From: an uncultured bacterium
GTDB taxonomy: Bacteria > Actinomycetota > Coriobacteriia > Coriobacteriales > Coriobacteriaceae
Length of the DNA stretch: 18,526 nt
Direction of reading: 5' to 3'
NCBI GenBank assembly: GCA_905214435.1
Contig: CAJMMA010000039.1
Location: forward strand, 1 to 18,526
Shown here: positions 7,351 through 18,065 of the stretch, piece after piece
How the letters are laid out: every line of letters starts with the position of its first letter
How positions within the stretch are numbered: position 1 is the stretch's first letter
Program-made: the position numbers and the translations under genes
Notes under the pieces: generated by a model
Told to the model about the DNA's origin: nothing
The model's database searches: none
What the model saw: only the letters and a program-made list of their open reading frames with translations

Positions 7351-7831
7351 GGTTTATATTCTCTTTATCGCTCATTTTATTCATTTTGAAAATACCTAAG
7401 CGGCGAACGGTCGATTTTACCCGCTCAGCGTAAAGAAGCCCAGTTCAGGCATATCTACGCCATTTACGTGCAACTTTATTTAAATAGAGCAGGGATTAGA
7501 CCAGATTATGCAAACTATATCTTTGCTAAACACAAAACGGACAGCGCAATATCTTACTCGCACTATACGCGATTCTATACATTAATTTGACGAGTATGCA
7601 CCCCTGCAAAAACATGGGGCTTTTCATCCAACATAAGGGATAGCCGATCGCGCTTCACCCCGCAGCAAGCGACTGTGAGTTTGCAATATAGAACTTTACC
7701 GTCGGGTATTGCATGAACGCCGCTGATGCCCTTTCGCTCCTGCCCGCCCAAGCAGCCGAGAACGCTAACGGCGTCCCCAGCGTTTTCGCATGGCACCGCG
7801 CCGACTCGATGGCTTTGAGACCTAAGCGAAT

Positions 7832-7922
7832 CTTTGCTATCTGTAAATTTTTGTAGGATTTAGGTCAAATCTATTTGCCAATTTTTGTATGATTAGGGGC
7901 AAATCTATTTGCCAATTTTTGT
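7832..7922. repeat. 34-bp-period direct repeats before the DUF4143 ATPase gene
   Basis: AATTTTTGT occurs at 7846-7854, 7880-7888 and 7914-7922, spaced exactly 34 bases apart. The last two are preceded by identical CAAATCTATTTGCC (7866-7879 and 7900-7913), so 23 bases are perfectly repeated; the first unit is degenerate. GGCAAATCTATTTGCC in the last unit is a perfect 7-bp-arm palindrome (7898-7913). The array ends 15 bases before the ATG at 7938, so it overlaps the likely promoter or leader of that gene. An operator array is the simplest inference. Confidence 0.8.
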
Positions 7923-7937
7923 CAATGAGGTGTTTTA

Positions 7938-9299
7938 ATGCTACGCCGTAAGGTCACTGACAGGCTTTTGAGCTGGAAGAACGACTCCGATAAAGCGTTG
8001 CTTGTTACCGGTGCGCGTCAGATTGGCAAGAGCTATGCAATTCGCGCATTTGGTAAAGACAACTACGCTTCGTATTTTGAGGTCAATCTGCTGCTCGATG
8101 CCGAGGCAAGGGATGTACTTGTTGGCGCTAAGAACTCCGTTGACTTTATCAACCGCGTGGCCCTTCTTGCGGATACACCGCTTGTTGAAGGAGACACGCT
8201 TATCTTCGTCGATGAGATTCAGGAGTATCCGCAGATCGTTACACTTATGAAGGCGCTGGTCGAGGACGGACGCTTTAGCTATGTCTTCTCGGGGTCTATG
8301 CTTGGGACTGAGTTTAAGGGGATCTCTTCTTTTCCGGTGGGGTATGTCGAGCACATTGTTATGCGACCGATGGATTTTGAAGAGTTCTGTTGGGCAAACA
8401 GCATCAGCGAGAATGTGCTTGCAGACATTCGCAGCTGCCTTGTCGAGAGACGTCCCGTCGAAAACTATATTCATGAGGCGATGCTCAAAAACTTTAGAGC
8501 CTATATCGTTTGCGGCGGCATGCCAGAGGTCGTTCAGAACTATATCGATTCGGGCTATTCGCTCGTGAGAACGCGTGAGCTTCAAATTCAGCTAGTCGAT
8601 CAGTACAAAAGCGATATCTCTAAATATGCATCGACTCGAGCGTTTAACGTTCGCTCCATTTTCGAGCAAATTCCCGTTCAGCTTGAGGCGGAGTCCCATC
8701 GCTTTATCGTCTCGTCTCTAGGCGAGGGAGCTCGTCTTCAAAAATACAAGCAAGATTTCCTATGGCTTGTTAACGCAGGCGTCGGTTTGATGGTCGCCCA
8801 GGCGACGGAGGCACGGAGTCCTCTTAAGAGGACAGAGAAGGCGACCGCCTTCAAACTATACGAGTCCGATACAGGAATGCTCGCATCGCGATATCCCGGC
8901 AGCACGGCACGCGCCGTCTACCTTGACATGAAAACCCCCAACCTCGGCGGCCTCTATGAGAACGTGGTCGCGCAGGAACTCGTTGCCCTCGGAGCAGATA
9001 CGTGGTACTACCAGACGCGTGAAGTCGGTGAAGTTGACTTTGTGGTCGAAGGCACCCGCGGACATGTTGTCCCAATCGAAGTCAAATCGGGCAAGAAAGT
9101 TCGAGCACATGCGGCCCTCGATCGCCTGATGAGTGTGGGCGAGTACAAGATTCCCGAGGCCGTTGTGCTGAGCCACGAAAACCTTAGCGAAGAGGGCAAG
9201 ATCCTGTACGTTCCAATCTATATGACATTCTGCCTCGATGAGTTTATGGAAAAGGACGACCCCAACAACGATTTCTCATTTGCACCCATATCTCTCTAG
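7938..9299 (+). CDS. AAA_14 / DUF4143 ATP-binding protein
   Basis: A 453-residue member of the AAA_14-DUF4143 ATPase family, common in gut anaerobes and archaea; the physiological role is unknown. Walker A is GARQIGKS (residues 25-32) and Walker B is LIFVDE (88-93). The middle (about 190-330) is DUF4143-like, with ISKYAS and SDTGMLAS near its end. The C-terminus carries a nuclease-like PD-(D/E)xK signature: Asp367 in GEVDFVV, then Glu381 and Lys383 in IEVKSGK. The ATG at 7938 has GAGG 7 bases upstream. It stands alone, with direct repeats immediately upstream and convergent with nifJ. A DNA-related or selfish/defence function is often guessed for the family but nothing here proves it. The gene appears intact. 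Confidence 0.9.
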   Translation: MLRRKVTDRLLSWKNDSDKALLVTGARQIGKSYAIRAFGKDNYASYFEVNLLLDAEARDVLVGAKNSVDFINRVALLADTPLVEGDTLIFVDEIQEYPQIVTLMKALVEDGRFSYVFSGSMLGTEFKGISSFPVGYVEHIVMRPMDFEEFCWANSISENVLADIRSCLVERRPVENYIHEAMLKNFRAYIVCGGMPEVVQNYIDSGYSLVRTRELQIQLVDQYKSDISKYASTRAFNVRSIFEQIPVQLEAESHRFIVSSLGEGARLQKYKQDFLWLVNAGVGLMVAQATEARSPLKRTEKATAFKLYESDTGMLASRYPGSTARAVYLDMKTPNLGGLYENVVAQELVALGADTWYYQTREVGEVDFVVEGTRGHVVPIEVKSGKKVRAHAALDRLMSVGEYKIPEAVVLSHENLSEEGKILYVPIYMTFCLDEFMEKDDPNNDFSFAPISL

Positions 9300-9348
9300 A
9301 TCATCTGAACCAACAACCAAGCCCCCTCCATAACCAAAGTAACGCGTG

Positions 9349-9371
9349 GTTTCGCGGCCGCGCCGCGAAAC
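9349..9371. repeat. GC-rich palindrome downstream of the DUF4143 gene
   Basis: GTTTCGCGGC (9349-9358) and GCCGCGAAAC (9362-9371) form a perfect 10-bp stem with a 3-base loop, 50 bases after the stop codon. No T-run follows on the plus strand. It may protect the transcript 3' end or be a REP-type element. Confidence 0.6.
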
Positions 9372-9441
9372 AGCGACGGAGACAAAAGGCCCCCACAACC
9401 ACGTCCCTCATGCAGCCCCACAATCCGAGGACGTAGTCGTA

Positions 9442-9568
9442 GCAGGATCTGAGGGCTGACCTTCGCGGACATTCCGCACTGGACGAAAGAACCCCCGCCG
9501 CACAAAGTGTGCAGCGGGGGTTCTTTCATGTCCGAGGACGTCCGCGAAGGTCAGCCCTCAGATCCTGC
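9442..9568. repeat. 29-bp perfect inverted repeat enclosing the terminator
   Basis: Arms at 9442-9470 and 9540-9568 are perfect inverted copies of 29 bp, starting GCAGGATCTGAGGGCTGACC. They enclose 69 bases that contain the terminator hairpin. In addition TCCGAGGACG occurs as a direct repeat at 9424-9433 and 9531-9540. The arrangement looks like an inverted duplication of a short segment on both sides of the terminator. Single-stranded, it would fold into a hairpin of about 127 bases. Confidence 0.8.
9485..9527. terminator. bidirectional intrinsic terminator (DUF4143 gene / nifJ)
   Basis: GAAAGAACCCCCGC (9485-9498) pairs with GCGGGGGTTCTTTC (9514-9527) over 14 bp. An inner 5-bp GCACA/TGTGC stem tops it, separated by a C/A mismatch. 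T-rich ends (TTCTTTC) occur on both strands. It lies between two convergent genes and should stop both transcripts. Confidence 0.85.
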
Positions 9569-9578
9569 GGTGAGAGAC

Positions 9579-13118
<3,540 letters not shown>

Positions 13119-13521
13119 ATACCCCTCTCCTCTCATATAGGTATACAGGCCCCGGCGATCGCCGGGATGTTGGCGTGATGGGATTTACGCTGTTGCTTCC
13201 AATCATCTGGCAGGCAGGCTCAGCAGCAGGTACATGGCGTGGAGAGAAGACATGCCGAGGCGAGGGGCAACTGATGCGCCCCACAGACCCGACCGCCCGT
13301 CTTGCACATGACCGAGCGCCGCAAAGACCGCATGCCGGATGCTCCCGGGCACGCCCCGGCGATGGGAAGCGCCCGCAACGGAAATCCGCATGCGGGCTTA
13401 TTGTACCCCGCCGTCAAGTGTAATTTCGGCAAATATAGGCGGGCGGTAAAGGTTTACCTCGGGTGACTGCCGGGAGCAAAAATGATCCCTTGGGGACGGA
13501 GGGGCCATTTGGCGGGACTGG
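13119..13521. other. 403-base nifJ upstream region
   Basis: No gene is seen. The nifJ promoter (minus strand) probably lies at its far end: TACAAT reads on the minus strand from 13405 to 13400, but no good -35 hexamer stands 16-18 bases before it. Just downstream are an imperfect hairpin (CCCGCA 13372-13377 with TGCGGG 13391-13396, inner CGGA/TCCG). Further on is a perfect 16-bp palindrome CCCGGCGATCGCCGGG (13151-13166), 32 bases before the start codon. GGTAAAGGTTTACC (13445-13458) is a perfect 6-bp-arm palindrome upstream of the presumed promoter and a candidate operator. TTGGGGACGGA (13490-13500) echoes the core of the REP-like element at 6128. No clear terminator for the FHA gene is visible. 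Confidence 0.55.
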
Positions 13522-14460
13522 CTAGAGGGCACCGAAGAGGATGGCGTAGGTAGTGGATTCGCCGAGCTTGAGCTCGTCGCCGGGATTGAGTTGGGCAGAA
13601 CGGCCGGGCTCGACCTGAATGCAGACGCGCGTGGCCCCGTTTACCACCACGGTTCCGTTGGTGGACGACAAGTCCTCGACGTGCCAGATATTTTGAGCAT
13701 CGCACCAGATATGGGCATGGCGGGCCGAGACATCGTCGCCGACGTCGGTAATATCGCCCTCACCAGTGGCCAGCGCGCCAATCTCAACACCCTGCTCGCT
13801 CGGCTGAATCCAGCGCGGGGCGCTCACGACAAAACTGTTTTGTACGCGCAGCAAGCCCAAGGGGTGCGCCGGGGCGGGTTCGCGTTCGCCCGCGGTCATC
13901 GACATGCCAAGCGAACGCGGCGTGGAGGTGCCTCCGCCACAGGTCGCGTGCGCGTAGTCGATGGCATAGTTCACCGAGGACCGCACATCCGCCGAACAAC
14001 CGACGGCGACAAACAGCACCAGCACGGCCTCGGCGCGCTCGGCGGGCATGAGTTCCGCCGCCTGGGACAGGCGATCGAGCGCGTTGCGATAGAGATTCGT
14101 GTCCTGGTGGCACTCTTCGAGCGCGCGTACCATCGGTTCACCTGCAGGGCCGCACACCATATTGATCACAGCCGTGGAGTCCATGGGATTGCGCTGGCGC
14201 AGGGCCAGTTGCGACATAATACGCGCAGCCGAGGTACCGTATTCGGCAAAGTAGCGCTGCTGAAGCGTGCCGACCGGCGCGCGAACGATAAAGCGGGAAA
14301 CCCAAGAGCGATCGGCGGCTCGGCTCTGCGGGCTGCGGCCGTCGGCGAGCGGACGGGACGAAAGCACCAAGCCGCACAGCTCGATATGGCTCAGATGCGC
14401 CGCGCGCTTAAAGATGTCAAACATGGCCCCGCATGGGGTGAGCTCAACTTGAGATGCCAT
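13522..14460 (-). CDS. FHA-domain protein of kinase module
   Basis: A 312-residue soluble protein. The C-terminal 85 residues form a forkhead-associated (FHA) domain, a phosphothreonine-binding fold, with SARHAHI and LSSTNGTVVV as the hallmark SxRH and SxxNG motifs. The N-terminal region of about 200 residues, MASQVELTPCGAMFDIFKRA onward, belongs to no family I recognise. It is helical-looking, with a hydrophobic VLVLFVAVGCSADV stretch near residue 150 and no signal peptide. The ATG at 14460 lies 3 bases past the kinase stop. A strong AAGGAGG (14469-14475) sits about 8 bases upstream, inside the end of the kinase gene, so translation is coupled. It probably docks on threonines phosphorylated by the neighbouring kinase. 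It is the last gene of the three-gene operon. Confidence 0.88.
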   Translation of the reverse strand: MASQVELTPCGAMFDIFKRAAHLSHIELCGLVLSSRPLADGRSPQSRAADRSWVSRFIVRAPVGTLQQRYFAEYGTSAARIMSQLALRQRNPMDSTAVINMVCGPAGEPMVRALEECHQDTNLYRNALDRLSQAAELMPAERAEAVLVLFVAVGCSADVRSSVNYAIDYAHATCGGGTSTPRSLGMSMTAGEREPAPAHPLGLLRVQNSFVVSAPRWIQPSEQGVEIGALATGEGDITDVGDDVSARHAHIWCDAQNIWHVEDLSSTNGTVVVNGATRVCIQVEPGRSAQLNPGDELKLGESTTYAILFGAL

Positions 14461-14463
14461 GAC

Positions 14464-16308
14464 CTAGGCCTCCTTGGTCGTAGAAATAGAATCGGACGAT
14501 ACTTCGACAGGTCCGCCAAAAGTACGGGCAGCTGCGGCTCCACCGGCAAGCGGAGTCGCCATCTGGGCTTTTGTGCGTCGCGGTGCCGAAACGGGAAGTT
14601 CAAAGGCAAAGCCCATCGCAAGCAAAAACCACGTAAGCGTATAGGTTGCAACCAGAGCGGCAACAAGGCCGCCCATCACGGCGCGTTGGGAAAATACGCT
14701 ACATGCAGCCACAACCAGCACCGGAACCTCGCAGGCAGAAAGCGCAAGCACACCCTGCAGGAACCCCGAGCGCCGATCACGCGCAAGTGCCCCCGCGGCA
14801 ACGCCGGCTATGCCCGGCAGCGCCAACGCCAGTGCGGCAATAATACCCGGTAGCGACCCAGACCACATGAGCGGTCCCAAAGTCGCCGTCACGCGAGCGC
14901 CCGACGCCAGCAGCGCGGCCGAAACCACGACCACAGCCCAAACCACGCCACAGACGACCGTCGCGCCGACCATCAGCGCGCGACGAACCGCGCGGCCAGA
15001 CGCATCCATGGGGCACGGCGTGAGCGGCTCGCCGCGGAGCGAACGACCGACATTTTGCGCATAGTGTTCACAAAACGCCGAGAGCGCCGCCTCGACCGCC
15101 GCCGGCTCGGGACGATCTTTTTGATGGCTGGACAGACAGGCCATCACCACGTTGAACAGCTGGGCATCGACAAACGCCAGCGCATCGCGTAGCTCCTCGG
15201 AATCCGGCTCAAGCCCCAGCTGCTGGGCCTGCTCGGCCGCAGCGAGCGCCACATCGGGCTCACGACGAAGCAGCTGAGTCAAATCGCAACCGGGCGCATG
15301 GGCACCAATGGGATAGTCGGGCAGCGTGTCCATCTTGAGACGGTAGGGGCTGGCGATGTCGCGCGTCTTTTTGCGCGAACCCGAGGTGCCCGGAGTGCTC
15401 GGCGCGGCTTCGTATGGCGCGGCGCCGGCAATGAGCTCGTAAACCGTGCTTGCCGCGGCATAGACGTCAATCGCCGGCGACATACGCAAAGCGCGCAGGT
15501 CGGGAATATCGTCGGTGAGCATCTCGGGCGGAGCGTAGGCCACCGTCGCGCGACGCAGCGTGGCATAGCGCTCGGTAAAGGATGCCTTGCCGCCGGCACC
15601 GGCCACGGCCGATGCAGGCTCGAGCGCCAGCGACGAGCCAAAGTCGATCAGGCACAGGTCAAAGGTGCCCTCGGCAAGCTGCCGGTCAAGCGGCAGGCGC
15701 GCCGTACGCACCATAATATTAGCGGGCGAGATATCGCGATGGACAAAGCCCTCCCCCACCAGGCTCATGCGGCAGAGCAGGTCGAACAGGTCGCGCCCCA
15801 AGCGCGCCGCCACAAGCGGCGATAGGCGGCCGGCATCGTCCACGGCAAAGCGCGAGCGCAAGCGGGCGAGCGTCTCGCCCTCGACCCATTCCATGACAAT
15901 TGCAGGCACACCGTCGACCTCGCCCCAGCCATAGAGGCGGGGAAAGCCCTTAAGGCCCGAAAGGGCGCGATGGCATTCATATTCCTCACGAAACGCCGCC
16001 TTGAACTTGGCGACCAGTGCCTCGTGAGTTGCATCGTCGTCAAACTCATCGCGCGACGGCAAGATGAGCTGCTTGAGCGCCACGGCCTCGCCTTGGGCGT
16101 TGACGGCACGCGTCACGCGGCCGATACCGCCACGGCGCATGGTGGCATCGTCGGCAAACAGCATCGTAAAACGACGCAGATAGGCAGGCAGTTCGTCCTG
16201 ACTGAGCGCAATGGCCGGCTCAAACCCGTCGACACGCGCCAGGCGCAGGCCGACCATGGGATCGCGACCGAGCGATTGTGGTGTGGTGGATGCAAGATCG
16301 GTCATCAT
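14464..16308 (-). CDS. membrane-anchored Ser/Thr protein kinase
   Basis: A 614-residue eukaryotic-like Ser/Thr kinase. The N-lobe has RRGGIGRV (58-65, an unusual Gly loop) and VALKQ with ATP-anchoring Lys79. The catalytic loop is HRDISPAN (190-197), the Mg-binding motif is DFG (222-224), and YAPPE follows. The kinase domain carries a long C-lobe insert rich in acidic and Ala residues (about 330-400). Four hydrophobic segments lie roughly at 446-470, 484-507, 517-539 and 547-569, then a cytoplasmic-looking tail of about 40 residues rich in Ser/Thr (SSDSISTTKEA), a possible autophosphorylation site. No PASTA repeats are present, so it is not a PknB/StkP orthologue. The ATG at 16308 overlaps the upstream gene's TGA in an ATGA junction. 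A second ATG follows at 16305. Confidence 0.93.
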   Translation of the reverse strand: MMTDLASTTPQSLGRDPMVGLRLARVDGFEPAIALSQDELPAYLRRFTMLFADDATMRRGGIGRVTRAVNAQGEAVALKQLILPSRDEFDDDATHEALVAKFKAAFREEYECHRALSGLKGFPRLYGWGEVDGVPAIVMEWVEGETLARLRSRFAVDDAGRLSPLVAARLGRDLFDLLCRMSLVGEGFVHRDISPANIMVRTARLPLDRQLAEGTFDLCLIDFGSSLALEPASAVAGAGGKASFTERYATLRRATVAYAPPEMLTDDIPDLRALRMSPAIDVYAAASTVYELIAGAAPYEAAPSTPGTSGSRKKTRDIASPYRLKMDTLPDYPIGAHAPGCDLTQLLRREPDVALAAAEQAQQLGLEPDSEELRDALAFVDAQLFNVVMACLSSHQKDRPEPAAVEAALSAFCEHYAQNVGRSLRGEPLTPCPMDASGRAVRRALMVGATVVCGVVWAVVVVSAALLASGARVTATLGPLMWSGSLPGIIAALALALPGIAGVAAGALARDRRSGFLQGVLALSACEVPVLVVAACSVFSQRAVMGGLVAALVATYTLTWFLLAMGFAFELPVSAPRRTKAQMATPLAGGAAAARTFGGPVEVSSDSISTTKEA

Positions 16309-17210
16309 AGGGCAAGCGCCGCCACGTTATTGTTGAAGTTACCGAGCGCGACGTCATCATCGCCGTAATGGCCGACCCATTGACATAGGTTGGTGTAACA
16401 GCCCCACAGATTGGCATACTGCTGATACCACTTTGACCGGGGCGAGAATGTCTGACGACCGAACTCGGCTCGAATGACAAACATCTCCCCGACCAGGCTG
16501 TCGCACGGCCTGGGATCTCCCGTAGAGTTATAGGTCGAGACCACGTCATTGGCACGAGAAACATAGCCGTCGAGCATGTTGTACTTGGTCACAAGCCAGC
16601 TGTGAATGCTCTCTTCCTCAGCAGCGGAAAGGCCACCGGAGTTTGCATCGTTGTCAGTGTTGCCGCCCGTCGAGCCGCCGTTTCCAGACCCTCCGGCAGA
16701 GGAACCCGACCCAGAGCCACCGCCCGAACTCGACGAATCCGAGCCGGAGCCAGAAGTATCCGAGCTACCGGGCTTTCCGGACTGCTGGGCGTCCTGCTCC
16801 TTCTGCTGCTCGACCTTATTCACCGTTGCCGCCACGCTATTGTTGGACAACCGATCGATGATCTTGGTGTTGGTGAGCACGATGGTTTTGCCATTGGCAA
16901 GCGTGACTTCGTTGTCCGGGGCCTCGGCGCCGTCCGCGTCGCCGGTGCCAAACACAATATGCGCGACCACACTTGCCCAAGCATATCCAGTCGTGGTCCC
17001 CAGGTCACTTTTGACCTCATGCCCCACGCGCGGTTCGCGTGCGGCATGTGCCTGCATCATGGACGGCACGGTCATGCCATAGGCAGAAACGCCAGCTATG
17101 ACCAGCACCAGCGAGCAAGACAGCAGTGCGTACGCCCGCGGCGCCAAGCCCAGTCGGCGTCGCATGCGCACCGCGGCGCCGCGCTTTGTCTGAGTGCCAC
17201 CGGGCCGCAT
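16305..17210 (-). CDS. exported or membrane-anchored protein with Ser/Gly linker
   Basis: A 301-residue protein of no recognised family. Arg/Lys-rich residues 9-25 precede one hydrophobic segment (26-46), then QAHA-A at 53-57, a plausible signal-peptidase site. It is therefore either secreted or held by one N-terminal anchor. A small domain spans 58-140 (conserved-looking TLANGKTIVLTNTKI), followed by a Ser/Gly/Asp linker (about 144-193). A C-terminal domain (195-301) is rich in Trp, Tyr and Asn, with three cysteines (RPCDS, WGCYTNLC) that could form disulfides outside the cell. I chose the ATG at 17210 for the strong GGAGGAGAA 6 bases upstream; the frame upstream to 17303 crosses a terminator-like hairpin. 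It is the first gene of the kinase-FHA operon and could be its external sensor or a kinase-controlled surface protein. Confidence 0.75.
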   Translation of the reverse strand: MRPGGTQTKRGAAVRMRRRLGLAPRAYALLSCSLVLVIAGVSAYGMTVPSMMQAHAAREPRVGHEVKSDLGTTTGYAWASVVAHIVFGTGDADGAEAPDNEVTLANGKTIVLTNTKIIDRLSNNSVAATVNKVEQQKEQDAQQSGKPGSSDTSGSGSDSSSSGGGSGSGSSAGGSGNGGSTGGNTDNDANSGGLSAAEEESIHSWLVTKYNMLDGYVSRANDVVSTYNSTGDPRPCDSLVGEMFVIRAEFGRQTFSPRSKWYQQYANLWGCYTNLCQWVGHYGDDDVALGNFNNNVAALAL

Positions 17211-17225
17211 GCGTTCTCCTCCAAC

Positions 17226-17250
17226 AAAAACACGCCGCTCGGGAGCGGCG
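17226..17250 (-). terminator. terminator-like hairpin just before the kinase operon
   Basis: On the minus strand, CGCCGCTC/GAGCGGCG (8 bp, arms 17243-17250 and 17233-17240) has a 2-base loop. It is followed by TG and a TTTTT run, then the ribosome site and ATG at 17210. It either ends read-through transcription from recR or acts as an attenuator in the operon's own leader. A possible promoter upstream (TTGCGC, 17 bases, GATACA on the minus strand, about 17309-17281) would place the hairpin inside the leader. Confidence 0.65.
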
Positions 17251-17364
17251 CATTCATTCGAATCCATATTTGAGTGTATCAGCGAACCCAAAAGGTTGCG
17301 CAACGAATGGGCAAATTAAGGATGCGAGTGGAAGCATCCATGCGATAAGCGGATACAAAGCATC

Positions 17365-17380
17365 TTTGTTGCACAACAAA
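17365..17380. promoter_or_regulatory. 16-bp palindrome between recR and the kinase operon
   Basis: TTTGTTGCACAACAAA is a perfect palindrome with 7-bp arms and a 2-base centre, at the size expected for a dimeric repressor site. It lies about 155 bases upstream of the kinase-operon start. No binder can be named. Confidence 0.4.
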
Positions 17381-17388
17381 CTTACAGT

Positions 17389-17418
17389 CGCACGGGGAAA
17401 TTATGGCTACCCCGTGCG
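17389..17418 (-). terminator. possible recR transcript terminator
   Basis: A perfect 9-bp stem (CGCACGGGG / CCCCGTGCG, arms 17410-17418 and 17389-17397) with a 12-base loop lies 37 bases past the recR stop. The tail on the minus strand, ACTGTAAGTTTGTTG, is only moderately T-rich, so termination is plausible but not strong. Confidence 0.5.
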
Positions 17419-17455
17419 TCGCGATGAAGACATACGGCAGGAGCAGGCTCGCCAC

Positions 17456-18052
17456 CTAAATCGTGCGACGGGCCTCGATGGCGCGCCCAAGCGTAAGCTC
17501 GTCGGCATACTCCAGGTCGCCGCCCACGGGAAGGCCGCTCGCCAGACGCGATACCTCAACGCCCAGCGGCTTGATAGTGCGGGCCAGGTAGCTCGCCGTG
17601 GTCTCGCCCTCGATATTGGGGTTGGTGGCGATGATGACCTCGTGGATGTCCTCGTGGCCCAAGCGTGCCAGCAGCTCACGAATGTGCAACTGCTCGGGAC
17701 CAATCTTGTCCATGGGACTGATCACGCCGCCCAATACGTGGTAGAGACCGTGGTAGCTGCCCGTGCGCTCAATCGCCTGGACATCGCGCGGCTCGCCCAC
17801 CACGCAAATGCGAGTGGTATCGCGCATCGAATCCTGGCAGATGGAGCACTCGTCGGCCGTGGCGTAGTTAAAGCAGCGGCTGCAAAAGTGAACCTCCTGC
17901 TTAACCTCCAGGATAGCCTCGGCCAGGCGGCGCGCCTCCTCGGCATCGGCCTCGAGCAGGTAATAGGCGATGCGCTGGGCCGACTTGGGACCAATGCCCG
18001 GCAGACGGCCCAGCTCATCGAGCAATTTTTGCAGACTGTGATTCGCACTCAT
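17456..18052 (-). CDS. recR: recombination mediator RecR
   Basis: A 198-residue RecR, which with RecO loads RecA onto SSB-coated single-stranded DNA during gap repair. The N-terminal helix-hairpin-helix reads RLPGIGPKSAQRIA (about residues 14-27). The zinc finger has four cysteines (CSRC and CSIC, about 55-70). A Toprim domain follows (ICVVGEPRDVQAIE onward, with GGVISP). The C-terminus LTLGRAIEARRTI is typical, as is the length. I chose the ATG at 18052, giving MSANHSLQKLLDEL; the frame from 18139 overlaps ybaB and is not conserved. The Shine-Dalgarno is poor and the start is only 13 bases past the ybaB stop, so coupling to ybaB is likely. Confidence 0.96.
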   Translation of the reverse strand: MSANHSLQKLLDELGRLPGIGPKSAQRIAYYLLEADAEEARRLAEAILEVKQEVHFCSRCFNYATADECSICQDSMRDTTRICVVGEPRDVQAIERTGSYHGLYHVLGGVISPMDKIGPEQLHIRELLARLGHEDIHEVIIATNPNIEGETTASYLARTIKPLGVEVSRLASGLPVGGDLEYADELTLGRAIEARRTI

Positions 18053-18065
18053 ATATATGCGTGTC

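Larger units (their letters stand above)
7278..7937. other. 660-base intergenic region upstream of arcC and the DUF4143 ATPase gene
   Basis: No convincing gene is seen. The left part is AT-rich and should hold the arcC promoter on the minus strand. TATAAA-like hexamers lie around 7354-7362, and an AATGAATAAAATGA stretch (7373-7386, read on the minus strand) resembles half of an ARG box. A leader inverted repeat occupies 7313-7350. An open frame of 47 codons on the plus strand (7713-7856) has fairly coding-like composition. It has no clear ribosome site or recognisable family and ends inside the downstream repeat, so it is not called. The right end holds the 34-bp repeats listed separately. 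Confidence 0.6.

Noticed and set aside
7575..7796. A 73-codon minus-strand frame in the gene-poor region
   Set aside because: No ribosome site, no recognisable motif, Cys-scattered composition; probably chance.
7846..7922. CRISPR array
   Set aside because: Only two full repeats with a spacing of 34 bases in total, no unique spacers, and no cas genes in the window.
13591..14853. A 420-codon plus-strand frame across the FHA gene and the kinase end
   Set aside because: Arg/Gly/His-rich with no motif, and it spans two recognisable genes on the opposite strand.
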